64,000 bases of DNA. Origin: an uncultured Schlesneria sp. GTDB taxonomy: Bacteria; Planctomycetota; Planctomycetia; Planctomycetales; Planctomycetaceae. Each line of letters starts with the position of its first letter. Within the stretch, counting starts at the first letter, position 1. The stretch lies in the NCBI GenBank assembly GCA_903834925.1, contig CAILLA010000281.1, positions 1-64,000 on the forward strand. Reading direction: 5' to 3'. Shown here piece by piece: positions 1 to 9,308 of the stretch. The notes under the pieces are model-generated. The model saw only the letters and a program-made list of their open reading frames with translations. It did not search any database and was not told the DNA's origin. The translations under genes and the position numbers were made by a program.

Positions 1-543
1 GGACGGCCTCCAGAGAAATTCAAATATCCGAGCAATTCTTGTGCTGTCGTCAAATCGGATTGGGAAAGATTCAAAGTCCCGGTCCCCCGGCCATAAATGT
101 CGTCAGCCAACTGTGGCAGTCTTTGCCGAAGAGACAATCTCCTCAAACAAAGGTTCTCAGTTCTTTGCATAGAATACGGGACTTGTCATCCGGTAAGCAA
201 ACCTGTTCGCACGCGATTTGGAGACAATCTGAATTGTGTTGCCAGGACTGAAGGTTTTTGACTCATTCCAGATTCCGGCTATGCCGATTGTTCCGATAAG
301 TCTAATTGCGCTGATTTTGCACCCTTTCTCGGATTTCAATCGTTAAACCGGTTGTTTGGGGGGAATGGGTTGATTGAGGGCGTGTCTAGGCTTGTAAACC
401 GTTATGCAGAAATGATTTCGAGATGAGCCTGGCGTAAGCCTCCGGATCTGTTGCGTGATTGATTGACTTCAGCCCGAAACTTCCGGTCGGCTGACCCGAG
501 CCAACGCGCCTGACTCCTGAAGCAAGAAATACAAGTACCTGCG
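1..543. other. Left-edge region, no recognisable gene
   Basis: I recognise no gene here. Short frames are open from the left edge; one plus-strand frame stops at 94-96 and another at 249-251, so the tail of an upstream coding region cannot be excluded, but no tail has family features. The last 100 bases before the membrane protein at 544 show no clear Shine-Dalgarno sequence. Confidence 0.4.
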
Positions 544-3204
544 ATGAGCGGTCGAACGAAGGAAGCCCATTCTTTTAAAGTCTTTCCGTTCCTTGCCGTG
601 CTGATCTGCACGATGGGGTCGCTGATCTTCTTGTTACTCGTCACGAGTCTGAAAATCCGACAGAAGGAAACCGCGTTCGCTGCTTCGGAACGAGCCTATC
701 GCAATCTCGCAATCGCCGAAGCCGAGAACTCGGCTGAACTTAGCGAGCCTGTTGCAATACCCGATCCAGAACCCGAGCCTCCAAAAGTTGTCACTCGGCC
801 CGTACGCAAGCCGGTTTTCCGGCCGGTTGAGCCCGTTGACGATGGTTACGAGCTTGCTCTTGCAGAACGCAAACGCGAGCTAACGGATTTGAAAACGAAA
901 GCGCGGACGCGTGCGGAACAACTTGCGTCTGAACGTGAGCAACGGCTGCGTGTTCTCGCCTTGCGTCGACAGCAGGTTGAAGGAACGCTCGAAAAAACCG
1001 ACGAACTTCAGTCCGAGATTCAACAACTTGAAAATAATCTAGGCGAAATTGCCGGGGAAGCCGCAGCGACAAATGACCCCACGGAAGACGCCGAGCGCGT
1101 TCTCGTTGAGCAGCAAATCCTTCAAATGAAGAGGCGTCTGCGTGCCGCACAAGTCGCTGATGCGACGGCCCAGAACGATCAATTTCAGGTCGTGCCGTTT
1201 GACCCGCAAACGGGGACAACTCGACGCCCAATCTTCATCGAATGCTCCGCAGCCGGGATTCGTTTTTTGCCTGAAGACATCCTCATTACCGCGAAAGACC
1301 TTGAGGGCTTTACTCCGAAAGCCAATCCCATCGCGGCCGGCACTGGGGCGCTGATCAATTACTGGACGGCCAGAAACATGAAGCAGCAAGACCCCCGGTC
1401 TGAACCCGAGCCCTACGTGCTGATGCTTGTCAGGCCAGAAGGGGTTGTAGCGTATTATGTTGCGTTGCGAATGTTAGAACCGATTCGTACGGCTCAAGGG
1501 TATGAACTGATCGAAGATTCGACTGCCTTAAAACTGCCGGACGTTGACGGTGGTGCAAAAACGGCCTGCCAGTCCGCCGTGAATCGATTAATGACCGAGC
1601 GTGATAAGATTGCTCGCTCGGCCCTGGCGAGTGGATCGGGAAGTAGTGTTTTTGGAGGTGCTCCCGGTCGCAGAGGTTCGGGTGGCGGTCGTCCAGGCGG
1701 TGGTGGTTCAAGAGGTGGCGGCTCAGGCGGGGGAGGCACGGGCGGCGGCAGTTCTGGCTATTCCGGCTCAGTCGGTACCGGCGGAGGGCAAGTGTTCGGT
1801 GGCGGGATTGGTTCCAATTCGTCCGGAACCAATGACCCACTTCAATCGGGCGGAAACAGCTTCACAATGAACGATCTGACGGGTGGTGACAACGATGTTG
1901 GATCTCGAAGCTGGGAACGTGTTGAAAACTTCCAAGGTCGTCCGCGCGGAAAAGCCGGTGGAGACGAAGTTGCAGGCGGGTTCGGTAATCAGGCTGGTGG
2001 ATCATTCGGAAATACGGGTGGATCATTCGGCGGTAATGGATCGGGAATGCGTCGCGGTGCCAATTCCGGAACTGATACCGGATTTAGCGGTGGCCCTGAA
2101 GTGGGGACCGGCGACGGAATTTCCCGCGGATCGTATGCAGGCAATGGGGGTGGAGCGGGCAGCGGCCCAGGCGGGGATCAGGGAGACGGAACGGAGGATG
2201 GGCCGGGTGGTTCCATGGCTGGCGGACCTGGCGGTGGCAATGGCGGTGGACTCAATGCTGGGACAGGCGGTGGGCCCGGTGGTGGAGCGGGTGGTCAAGG
2301 TTCCGCGACGTCGGATCGGGGCAACTCTCGAATGTCTCAAGGTAATGGAAATCGAAGTTCTGGGGGAAGAATTCCAGGGAACTCGAGCGGAACTACGTTC
2401 AATGGTTCTGTATCAGGTGGAGTAGGATCGGGACAATCATCGGACGGTTGGGGCGAGCCAGAGCCTGGGATGCCGATCGGACAACGTCCGAATCGCAAAT
2501 CTTCGAAGTCGAAATCAGGTGGCGACGGAGAATCGTATGGACCTGGGGGAGATTCCGACGGCGACGGCAACTTCGCACAAGGTGAGAGGAGTTCCGGTTC
2601 GCGGTCAGGTGGTCAATCCGGTTCATCCGGCTCGTCCGGTTTATCTGATAGCGGTTCCTCATCGCCCCGCTTCTCTCATACCAAAGGATCTGCGACGAGG
2701 GCTGCTCGCCCCGGCGAGAGACCAAGCAAGAAGAGCAATGATGACGACAAACCCTTGGAACCCGAAATGCTCGCGGGCCGACGCTGGGGATTTTGTGAAC
2801 CAGGAGCGAGTATTGGGTTTGAGAGGGAAGTTCGCGTTGACGTCACGGAAGATAAACTTTTGATCGCCGAAAAGTATGCGATTCCCGTCGGGCAGGGGGA
2901 GTCGAGACAAGAAACGTTGGAATTGTTTGCAACGGCACTCGACAACTATTCTCATGAATGGGGTCGACCGCCGCAGGGATTCTTCTGGGCACCGCGATTG
3001 AAATTTATCGTGAAACCCGAAGGAAATAGTCACTACGAACAGGTCAACGCCATGATGACCCGTGCGGGTTTGGCGACCTCGCATGAATTCTCGAAACTAA
3101 ATGAGACGATCGAATTTGGCCGCGACACGGCGAGTACCACCAAGCCGGCGAAAAAACCTGCGCCAAAGACTGCGGCTTCAACGAAAGCGGGAGCCAACCG
3201 ATGA
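544..3204 (+). CDS. Membrane-anchored MotB/ExbD-like protein with long Gly/Ser-rich linker
   Basis: An 886-residue protein with one membrane segment at about residues 13-36 (FPFLAVLICTMGSLIFLL), a Pro-rich stretch, a charged coiled coil at about 100-215, a globular part with a VRPEG motif near residue 295, a linker of about 350 residues almost entirely Gly, Ser and charged residues (about 362-715), and a C-terminal domain with a related VKPEG motif near 822. A single N-terminal helix followed by a large periplasmic part resembles planctomycete proteins annotated as MotB/TolR/ExbD-like, but I see no complete OmpA peptidoglycan-binding signature. The stop overlaps the next start by 4 bp (ATGA), so the two are probably translated together and may form one complex. 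A matching ExbB/TolQ/MotA channel gene is not in the window. Its role in energy-coupled envelope work is inferred. Confidence 0.7.
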   Translation: MSGRTKEAHSFKVFPFLAVLICTMGSLIFLLLVTSLKIRQKETAFAASERAYRNLAIAEAENSAELSEPVAIPDPEPEPPKVVTRPVRKPVFRPVEPVDDGYELALAERKRELTDLKTKARTRAEQLASEREQRLRVLALRRQQVEGTLEKTDELQSEIQQLENNLGEIAGEAAATNDPTEDAERVLVEQQILQMKRRLRAAQVADATAQNDQFQVVPFDPQTGTTRRPIFIECSAAGIRFLPEDILITAKDLEGFTPKANPIAAGTGALINYWTARNMKQQDPRSEPEPYVLMLVRPEGVVAYYVALRMLEPIRTAQGYELIEDSTALKLPDVDGGAKTACQSAVNRLMTERDKIARSALASGSGSSVFGGAPGRRGSGGGRPGGGGSRGGGSGGGGTGGGSSGYSGSVGTGGGQVFGGGIGSNSSGTNDPLQSGGNSFTMNDLTGGDNDVGSRSWERVENFQGRPRGKAGGDEVAGGFGNQAGGSFGNTGGSFGGNGSGMRRGANSGTDTGFSGGPEVGTGDGISRGSYAGNGGGAGSGPGGDQGDGTEDGPGGSMAGGPGGGNGGGLNAGTGGGPGGGAGGQGSATSDRGNSRMSQGNGNRSSGGRIPGNSSGTTFNGSVSGGVGSGQSSDGWGEPEPGMPIGQRPNRKSSKSKSGGDGESYGPGGDSDGDGNFAQGERSSGSRSGGQSGSSGSSGLSDSGSSSPRFSHTKGSATRAARPGERPSKKSNDDDKPLEPEMLAGRRWGFCEPGASIGFEREVRVDVTEDKLLIAEKYAIPVGQGESRQETLELFATALDNYSHEWGRPPQGFFWAPRLKFIVKPEGNSHYEQVNAMMTRAGLATSHEFSKLNETIEFGRDTASTTKPAKKPAPKTAASTKAGANR

Positions 3205-4385
3205 GTCGTCGTCCGAAGGCAGAACTTCAGTTTGGCTCCGACTCGTTCCTTGATGTCGTGGCAAACATCGTCGGGATCTTGATCATCCTGATTGTGATTG
3301 CGGGTCTGCACGTCAGTAAGATCCCGGTCGTGTATCTTCCGCCGGGTACACCTTTGTCCGATGAACCTCTCTCTGGCCCGGTGGATTATTCTTCCGCGAA
3401 GCAAATTGGGGCGATCGAAGCAGGCAACAAGGAACAGCAGTCTCAAGAGCTGATGACGTTGCAAGAACCTGAAGAAGAACCGGAGCCAGAGCCAGAGCCT
3501 GAACTGCAAGTTAGTCCCGTACGGCCTCCTCTGCCCGAGTTGGTTGTGCCACATGAACTCGTGGAAATGACGAAGGAGCTGGAAACTGAGCTGGCATCAA
3601 TCACAAAAGAAGAGCTGGCGCTTGCTGCTCGCTTTCAGGAATCGAATCAGCGGCAGGTCGAGTTAACCGAACGCCAAAAGGCAGTTCTAGGGATGGTGGC
3701 GCTGTCGGCTGAACAACTCGAAGCGAGCAAAAAGAAGTCAGCAAAAGCAGTCGCTGATCTGGAACTCGCCCGGAAAGACCTGGAACGGCTGACCAGGCAG
3801 GCCGAGGAGATTGAAGACAAGCCTGTGAACGTCCAAATGCTGGAACACAAGATCACGCCGCTCAGCCGCGTCGTCAACGGGAATGAGAAGCATTACCGTC
3901 TGGAACGAAATCGCGTCGCGGAAGTACCGGTCGACGAGCTGGTTTCGCGACTGAAGGACCAGATTCAAAAACGAAAAGACTGGTTGGTGAAAACACGGCA
4001 GCATCAAGGTCAAATCGGGCCAATCGAAGGCTTCAATATGCAGTACCTCGTCCGTGTGGAGTCACTTTCGGGGTTGGAGGAACTGAGAACGGGGCAGGGA
4101 GGGTATCGGATCAGTCTATCCAACTGGCAGATTCATCCCGAACCTGAAACCAGAGGTGAGACTGCTGAAGTCGCTTTGCGTAAAGGCTCGAAGTTCTACC
4201 AATCGATTCTCGGTGCATCACCAGATACAACGCTGACGTTCTGGGTCTATCCCGATAGTTATGCGATCTACCGGAAGCTCCAGAAGTTCACGCACGATCA
4301 TGGATTTTCCGTTGCCGGTCGACCGCTTCCTTCTGGAGTTCCCATCTCGGGCTCGCCAAACGGTTCGAAATCAGCAAGCCAATAA
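3201..4385 (+). CDS. ExbD/MotB-like single-span membrane protein
   Basis: A 394-residue partner of the preceding gene, starting inside it by the ATGA overlap. The N-terminus (DSFLDVVANIVGILIIL) puts an acidic residue, D18, at the head of a membrane helix at about 18-36, as in ExbD/TolR proteins where an Asp in or near the helix takes part in proton flow. Then come a run of Glu-Pro repeats (about 90-105), a coiled coil at about 115-205, and a C-terminal domain with the motif VYPDS near residue 345. That motif matches the VRPEG and VKPEG motifs of the upstream protein, suggesting a shared domain. Expected location is inner membrane with a periplasmic body. The substrate or driven process cannot be told from sequence. 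Confidence 0.7.
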   Translation: MSRRPKAELQFGSDSFLDVVANIVGILIILIVIAGLHVSKIPVVYLPPGTPLSDEPLSGPVDYSSAKQIGAIEAGNKEQQSQELMTLQEPEEEPEPEPEPELQVSPVRPPLPELVVPHELVEMTKELETELASITKEELALAARFQESNQRQVELTERQKAVLGMVALSAEQLEASKKKSAKAVADLELARKDLERLTRQAEEIEDKPVNVQMLEHKITPLSRVVNGNEKHYRLERNRVAEVPVDELVSRLKDQIQKRKDWLVKTRQHQGQIGPIEGFNMQYLVRVESLSGLEELRTGQGGYRISLSNWQIHPEPETRGETAEVALRKGSKFYQSILGASPDTTLTFWVYPDSYAIYRKLQKFTHDHGFSVAGRPLPSGVPISGSPNGSKSASQ

Positions 4386-4814
4386 TTGGCGACGACGTCG
4401 ATTGGAAACCGAAGCCGCATGTCCAATAAATTCACGGCGCGGGCTTCGCCCGCAACCCAATCTGGAGAAGAATTTGAACGACGAAAAACACGAAAAAAGA
4501 ACAGTCGAGGCGAGCCGGGCGACGTAAGTCCCCGGATTCTTTTCTTCAATAGATTCTTCGCGCCCAGCAAAGAAATCAAACGTTAGTAATACCGACTGCA
4601 GAAACGTCGGCAAAGGTCTGATACTTTCGAACTGATGCGGTCAGAATCTTAAAACGTCGCGTGTTGCGACCCTTGTTGACCTCATCACTCATTTAATCCG
4701 TGCAATCGATTTTGATCTACTGATGTGGAAATTGATCTGGTCTGGCGTGCGGTTCGGCGCGCCTTTAGACTTGAGCTGGCTCTTTGCGCTCAAGCATCAG
4801 ACAGGATTTCCTTC
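4386..4814 (+). other. Intergenic region upstream of the LEPR surface protein
   Basis: No convincing gene. It contains a short perfect hairpin at 4439-4453 (GCGGGC, loop TTC, GCCCGC) and a GC-rich stretch near 4505-4540 that resembles dispersed non-coding repeats of planctomycetes (resemblance from memory, not searched). Small open frames here have no family features. Confidence 0.4.
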
Positions 4815-7736
4815 ATGCCAAAAAAATCGTGGCTCACGAATCTTTATCGCCGATTAGCGATTCCATCGGTACGTTCGCGACGAATCCGTCGGCAATCCGG
4901 GGACACGCGTTCGGCGATTGTCGAACACCTCGAATCGCGAAAACTGCTGACAACCGTCGTTGGCCCTGCAGCTCCGACGGTGATTGAAGTCCTTCAAGGA
5001 TCGGGTCCGGTCGTCGTTCATTCGGGAGACCGATTGACTGTGTCGATTCCTTCGTTGTCGGTGGTCTTTTCTGAAAATTTGAATGCCGTTCCCGGTGGGG
5101 CAAACAGTGTAACGAATCGTTCCAATTGGGATCTGACTCGTTACGGAGTCGATATCAGTGATCAGATTTCGGGGATCACGTTCGGTCAAGACCCCCATAC
5201 AAACCAATATGTGGCGCGCGTGTCGTTCGCCCATCCGCTTTCGGAAGGTGGATATCAGCTTGTCGCATTACAAACGATTCAAGATCTTTCTGGCTATCCC
5301 TTGAATGGAGATGGCAATAGCGTAAACGGTGCCGATTTTCACTGCGTCTTTGCGGTTGCTACGACCGTCCCTGCCGGTTCGGAACAAAGAGTGAACACGG
5401 TCACTGGAGGTAATCAGACGCAGCCTGCCGTAGCGATGGATGTCCATGGCGACTATGTTACAGTCTGGTCGAGCTACGGTGAAGATGGCAGTGGCTATGG
5501 CGTTTATGCTCAACGTTACAGTTCCGACGGAAAGGCTCAGGGAGGCGAGTTTCGAGTCAACTCATATACGGCCGGGTATCAAGGGACGGCGGCTGTTGCC
5601 ATGGATGCTGCGGGCGACTTTGTTGTGACATGGGAAAGTTTTGGCCAGAGCGGCCCAGGGAGCGGTATGGGCATTTATGCTCAGCGATATAATGCCGCTG
5701 GAGTCGCTCAAGGGTCTGAATTCCATGTCAATACGTACGGGACATTGGGTCAGGAAAGTCCTTCAGTGGCGATGGATGCGGCAGGTGATTTCGTGATCGC
5801 CTGGTGGAATCGAACTTCGGCTCCAAATGGATATGGGTGTTATGCTCAGCGGTATAACGCAGCGGGAATTGCACAGGGAACCGAAACCAAGGTCAACACA
5901 CCAATCGCTGGCTACTATGACAATTCCTTTTTGCCGAAAGTGGCAATGGATGCTGTTGGTGACTTTGTCGTCACGTGGACTCAGCAACCATTCTCGGGAC
6001 TGTCAAGCACAATTGCACAGCGTTACAACGCTTCTGGAGCACCCCTGGGAAGTGCGTTTGTTGTTTCTCCGCCCGACAGTGGAAGCAATTCACCTGTGAT
6101 CGCGATGGGCGCCGCAGGCGATTTTATCATCGCCTGGGACCATCCAGAGCCCGTCGGTGGTGGCATCAGCATCTACGCTCGACGATACAATTCGTTGGGA
6201 GTTGATCAAGGCCTGTTTCCCGTGACCGATTCGACAACGGTCAATCAAATTACGCCCGCAGTTGCCATGGACGCGGTGGGAAATTTTGTTATCGCCTGGC
6301 GTAGTCTCGGCCCGGGTTATCATTACTATGCAAAGCGATATGACAATACGGGGACCGCTCTCAGCCCTGAATTCCAGGTCAATACAACCTATGCGGGGTA
6401 TGCCTCAACGGATCCTCCAGCTGTTGCCGTCGATAATTCGGGTGATTTGATCGTCGCCTGGCGGGACGACGTGCAGGATGGAAGTGGTTCGGGAATTTAC
6501 TCACAGCATTACCTGGCTGATGTGGCACCTGTGCTCTCTCAAATCGAGTCGATTCCAGTCGTTGACGTTGCACCCTTGGCGGTACCCATCACTTCGTCGC
6601 TGCTAGTTTTCGATTACGACAGCAATAACCTCACGGGGGCGACGATCCAAGTTAGCGGCAACTACCAACCTGATCTCGACCGACTGGTCTTTGCAAACGC
6701 CAGCACACCAAAAATTACGGCCAGTTGGAATGCAGTCACGGGAACGTTGACGTTGTCAGGGCAGGACTCGGTTTCGGACTATCGGACCGCGCTGCGCAAT
6801 ATTTCCTTCCAGAATGTCTATCCCGCTCTCAATACGTCGCTGTCTCGCTCAATCAGTTTTCAAGTGACTGACGGTTTGTTGTCCAGTAATGTGGTCTCGC
6901 GGAATGTGACTATCGTCGTTCCGCCGACGCTTTCCGGAACTGTTGATAAGTTAAGCTACATCGAGAAAGCCGTACCGCTGTTCATCGCACCGAATCTCGT
7001 TGCAAGTGACCCCAACAGCGTGAATTTTGTCAGTGCCGCGATCTCATTCGTGAACTGGCAAGCCGAAGATCGACTGAGTTACACGAACCTATTCGGTCTA
7101 CAGGCGTCATTCAGTCAGGATCTTGTGGCACATACCGCCAGCCTCACAATCACGGGCAACGACACGATCGCTCACTATCAGGCGATGCTGAGATCGATTG
7201 GGTATTACGACATCAGTTCCAATCCAGTTACGACACCTCGATCGGTCAGTATTGCGGCCACTGACGGAGTTTTCACAAGCAACAAGTTGAACGTCAGTGT
7301 TTCCGTAACGAGTGTCAATGATCCACCATTGTTATCAGGTATCGAATCGTCACCACTGATTTACAAGGCGAATGCGGCCCCGCAGTCGATCTCTTCGACG
7401 GTTCAAGTCAGTGACCCTGACAGCAACTATCTGACAAAATTAACCGTCCAAATCACGGCCGGATACCAGAATAACTCCTCTGGCCATGACGTTTTGTCGT
7501 TTAAGAATCAACTCGGCATCACCGGAATATTTGATTCTTCTTCGGGCACTTTGACGCTTTCTGGTTTTAGCAGCCTTTCGAACTATCAAACAGCGCTGCG
7601 TTCGATTCAGTTCAATACATCCGGAAGAACGATCAGCGGAGCGACCCGTACGCTTACGATTGTGGCAACCGATAATTACTTGCCGACACCTGCGACCAGC
7701 CTTCCCATCACTCGCAATATCACAGTCCAGACTTAG
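4815..7736 (+). CDS. LEPR-motif surface protein with propeller-like and cadherin-like repeats
   Basis: A 973-residue exported protein. The start at 4815 is chosen over an upstream in-frame ATG at 4725 because it directly begins a basic leader (MPKKSW) leading to LESRKLL at residues 39-45, the LEPR-type motif found near the N-terminus of large planctomycete surface proteins. Residues about 187-567 hold about eight units of roughly 50 residues with the recurring pattern AMDAxGDFVVxW, then YAQRYN, AAGxAQG and VNT; these look like beta-propeller or integrin-type blades. From about 570 to the end are three cadherin- or Calx-like units carrying the pattern SDPDSxxLT and LSGxxSLSNYQTALR. Adhesive or structural function on the cell surface is inferred. 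No enzyme motif is visible. Confidence 0.8.
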   Translation: MPKKSWLTNLYRRLAIPSVRSRRIRRQSGDTRSAIVEHLESRKLLTTVVGPAAPTVIEVLQGSGPVVVHSGDRLTVSIPSLSVVFSENLNAVPGGANSVTNRSNWDLTRYGVDISDQISGITFGQDPHTNQYVARVSFAHPLSEGGYQLVALQTIQDLSGYPLNGDGNSVNGADFHCVFAVATTVPAGSEQRVNTVTGGNQTQPAVAMDVHGDYVTVWSSYGEDGSGYGVYAQRYSSDGKAQGGEFRVNSYTAGYQGTAAVAMDAAGDFVVTWESFGQSGPGSGMGIYAQRYNAAGVAQGSEFHVNTYGTLGQESPSVAMDAAGDFVIAWWNRTSAPNGYGCYAQRYNAAGIAQGTETKVNTPIAGYYDNSFLPKVAMDAVGDFVVTWTQQPFSGLSSTIAQRYNASGAPLGSAFVVSPPDSGSNSPVIAMGAAGDFIIAWDHPEPVGGGISIYARRYNSLGVDQGLFPVTDSTTVNQITPAVAMDAVGNFVIAWRSLGPGYHYYAKRYDNTGTALSPEFQVNTTYAGYASTDPPAVAVDNSGDLIVAWRDDVQDGSGSGIYSQHYLADVAPVLSQIESIPVVDVAPLAVPITSSLLVFDYDSNNLTGATIQVSGNYQPDLDRLVFANASTPKITASWNAVTGTLTLSGQDSVSDYRTALRNISFQNVYPALNTSLSRSISFQVTDGLLSSNVVSRNVTIVVPPTLSGTVDKLSYIEKAVPLFIAPNLVASDPNSVNFVSAAISFVNWQAEDRLSYTNLFGLQASFSQDLVAHTASLTITGNDTIAHYQAMLRSIGYYDISSNPVTTPRSVSIAATDGVFTSNKLNVSVSVTSVNDPPLLSGIESSPLIYKANAAPQSISSTVQVSDPDSNYLTKLTVQITAGYQNNSSGHDVLSFKNQLGITGIFDSSSGTLTLSGFSSLSNYQTALRSIQFNTSGRTISGATRTLTIVATDNYLPTPATSLPITRNITVQT

Positions 7737-7862
7737 GCATCGACCTGATCGGGTATGATCCGGTTGGTGTGGAGTTGTCGCAAAATCGCGTTGTGGATGA
7801 TTACACTGCCAGGCGAGGCGATCTCGTTTTTCCAAAACGCATATGGTCAAACTGACTTAGAG

Positions 7863-8927
7863 ATGATTCGAGACATTTACCAGGACCAACCACAACCGTT
7901 GCAATTGCAACCGTCGTCCCCTGATATTTTGACTCCGTTGAAGCGGCTGATGATCGGGACAGTCCAAGTCGGCTTCCCGGTCGTCCAGGCGGCACTGAGT
8001 GGTTATAGTGATGGTCCCATGCGGATTGTCGCGAAGCGATTGGGGGCGAGTTACACTCTTGCCGAAGTCATGATTGACCGGTTCGTACTCGATCTCAAAT
8101 CGCGTCATCGCACTCGGCGACATCTTCTGGTCACCGATGAAGAACATCCGGTCGGCGGCCAACTGATGGGTTCAGAACCCGCTGATTTTGGACCCGCCGC
8201 ACAGAAGCTGGTTGGTGCCGGTTTCGATGTCATCGACATCAATTTCGGGTGCCCAGTCAAATCCGCTGCCGGAGCGTGTCGAGGCGGATTCCATCTCAGC
8301 CAACCGGATATCGCCCTGGAAATCGTCAGTCGGACCCGTGACGCCGTTCCTGATCACATTCCTGTGACGCTGAAGATGCGACGCGGTGTGGATGATTCGA
8401 CCGAGAGTCGTGATCGGTTCTTTCAAATCCTTGATGGAGCGTTCGAGCGAGGCGTTTCTGCGATCACGGTCCACGGCCGAACGGTCGAACAGAAATACAT
8501 TGGCCCGAGTAACTGGGATTTTCTTCGCGAAGTGAAACAACACGCGGGATCAAAGACGATCCTCGGTAGCGGCGATCTGTTCACGGCGCAGGCCTGTATC
8601 GACATGTTTCAGAAAACGGGCGTCGATGGCGTATCGGTGGCACGCGGAGCCATCGGCAATCCCTGGATTTTTTCACAGGTCAAGGCGTTGGCGTCAGGTC
8701 TTCCGATGCCGGAACCCGGTTTGATCGAGCAACGTCGGGTGATGGAGCTTCAGTTCGAACTTTGTGTGCAAGTGAGCGATGTTCCGCAGGCACTGACGAC
8801 GATGCGAATGTTCGGGATGAAGTTTGCGCAGTTGCATCCCCAATACGAGGATGTTCGCAATGCCTTTGCAGCTTCAAAAAGTATTGAAGATTGGAATGGT
8901 GTCCTTGATCAGTGGTATCGTCGATAG
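7863..8927 (+). CDS. tRNA-dihydrouridine synthase family protein
   Basis: A flavin-dependent TIM-barrel enzyme that reduces uridines in the tRNA D-loop. Visible family signatures are VIDINFGCPVK, whose Cys (residue 130 from this start) is the catalytic proton donor, ITVHGRTVEQKY, and the phosphate-binding end GVDGVSVARGAIGNPWIF. The start is uncertain. ATG at 7863 gives 354 residues; ATG at 7950 (MIGTVQVGFPVV) would put the catalytic Cys at residue 101, closer to family members, and may be the real one. Between the catalytic Cys and the next conserved Gly the sequence SAAGACRGG differs from the common KV...GxGAALL, so subfamily (A, B or C) is not assigned. It stands alone between the surface protein and a repeat element. 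Confidence 0.85.
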   Translation: MIRDIYQDQPQPLQLQPSSPDILTPLKRLMIGTVQVGFPVVQAALSGYSDGPMRIVAKRLGASYTLAEVMIDRFVLDLKSRHRTRRHLLVTDEEHPVGGQLMGSEPADFGPAAQKLVGAGFDVIDINFGCPVKSAAGACRGGFHLSQPDIALEIVSRTRDAVPDHIPVTLKMRRGVDDSTESRDRFFQILDGAFERGVSAITVHGRTVEQKYIGPSNWDFLREVKQHAGSKTILGSGDLFTAQACIDMFQKTGVDGVSVARGAIGNPWIFSQVKALASGLPMPEPGLIEQRRVMELQFELCVQVSDVPQALTTMRMFGMKFAQLHPQYEDVRNAFAASKSIEDWNGVLDQWYRR

Positions 8928-9083
8928 GCGATCGTGACTTTGAATTGTCAGCCTGGCGCGTTGTCGACTGTCAATATTCGGGTGCCACTGGATGACCGTC
9001 TTCGGTCACCCAGTGTTCTTCGATCGCCTTGTCCAAGAGAAGACACTGCGTCTCCGAAGACTCCAGCGAGGCTTTGCCTCAGA

Positions 9084-9256
9084 CCAAAGTAGCCATCATC
9101 GCTCCGCGTGATGAGCAGTGTTCGAGAACCAGTCGAATACCAAACAGCATTTTTTCAAATCAAGAATTCGAACCAAGTATCTGTCCCGAGGCTAAGGCAA
9201 CGTTTGAATCGTTTCCGACGCATGCTCATCACGCGGAGCGATGATGGCTACTTTGG
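9084..9256. repeat. Palindromic element with perfect 34-bp inverted ends, copy 1
   Basis: The 34 bases at 9084-9117 (beginning CCAAAGTAGCCATCATCG) recur as a perfect inverse at 9223-9256. About 105 bases separate the arms. The same two arms occur at 40373-40546. The bases just left of this copy (GAAGACTCCAGCGAGG and following) match, inverted, the right flank of copy 2, so the copies sit in opposite orientations and the element extends past the palindrome on one side. It lies in the convergent space between the Dus gene and the NagA-like gene, so it could also act as a bidirectional terminator. Confidence 0.85.
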
Positions 9257-9308
9257 AAGAAGTCCGATGCAGTGGCACACGACCCGAACATTAATTCTTG
9301 ACAACGGC

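Noticed and set aside
1883-2425. 180-codon frame within the Gly-rich linker
   Set aside because: It is a frame-shifted shadow of GGN repeats inside a well-supported 886-residue protein.
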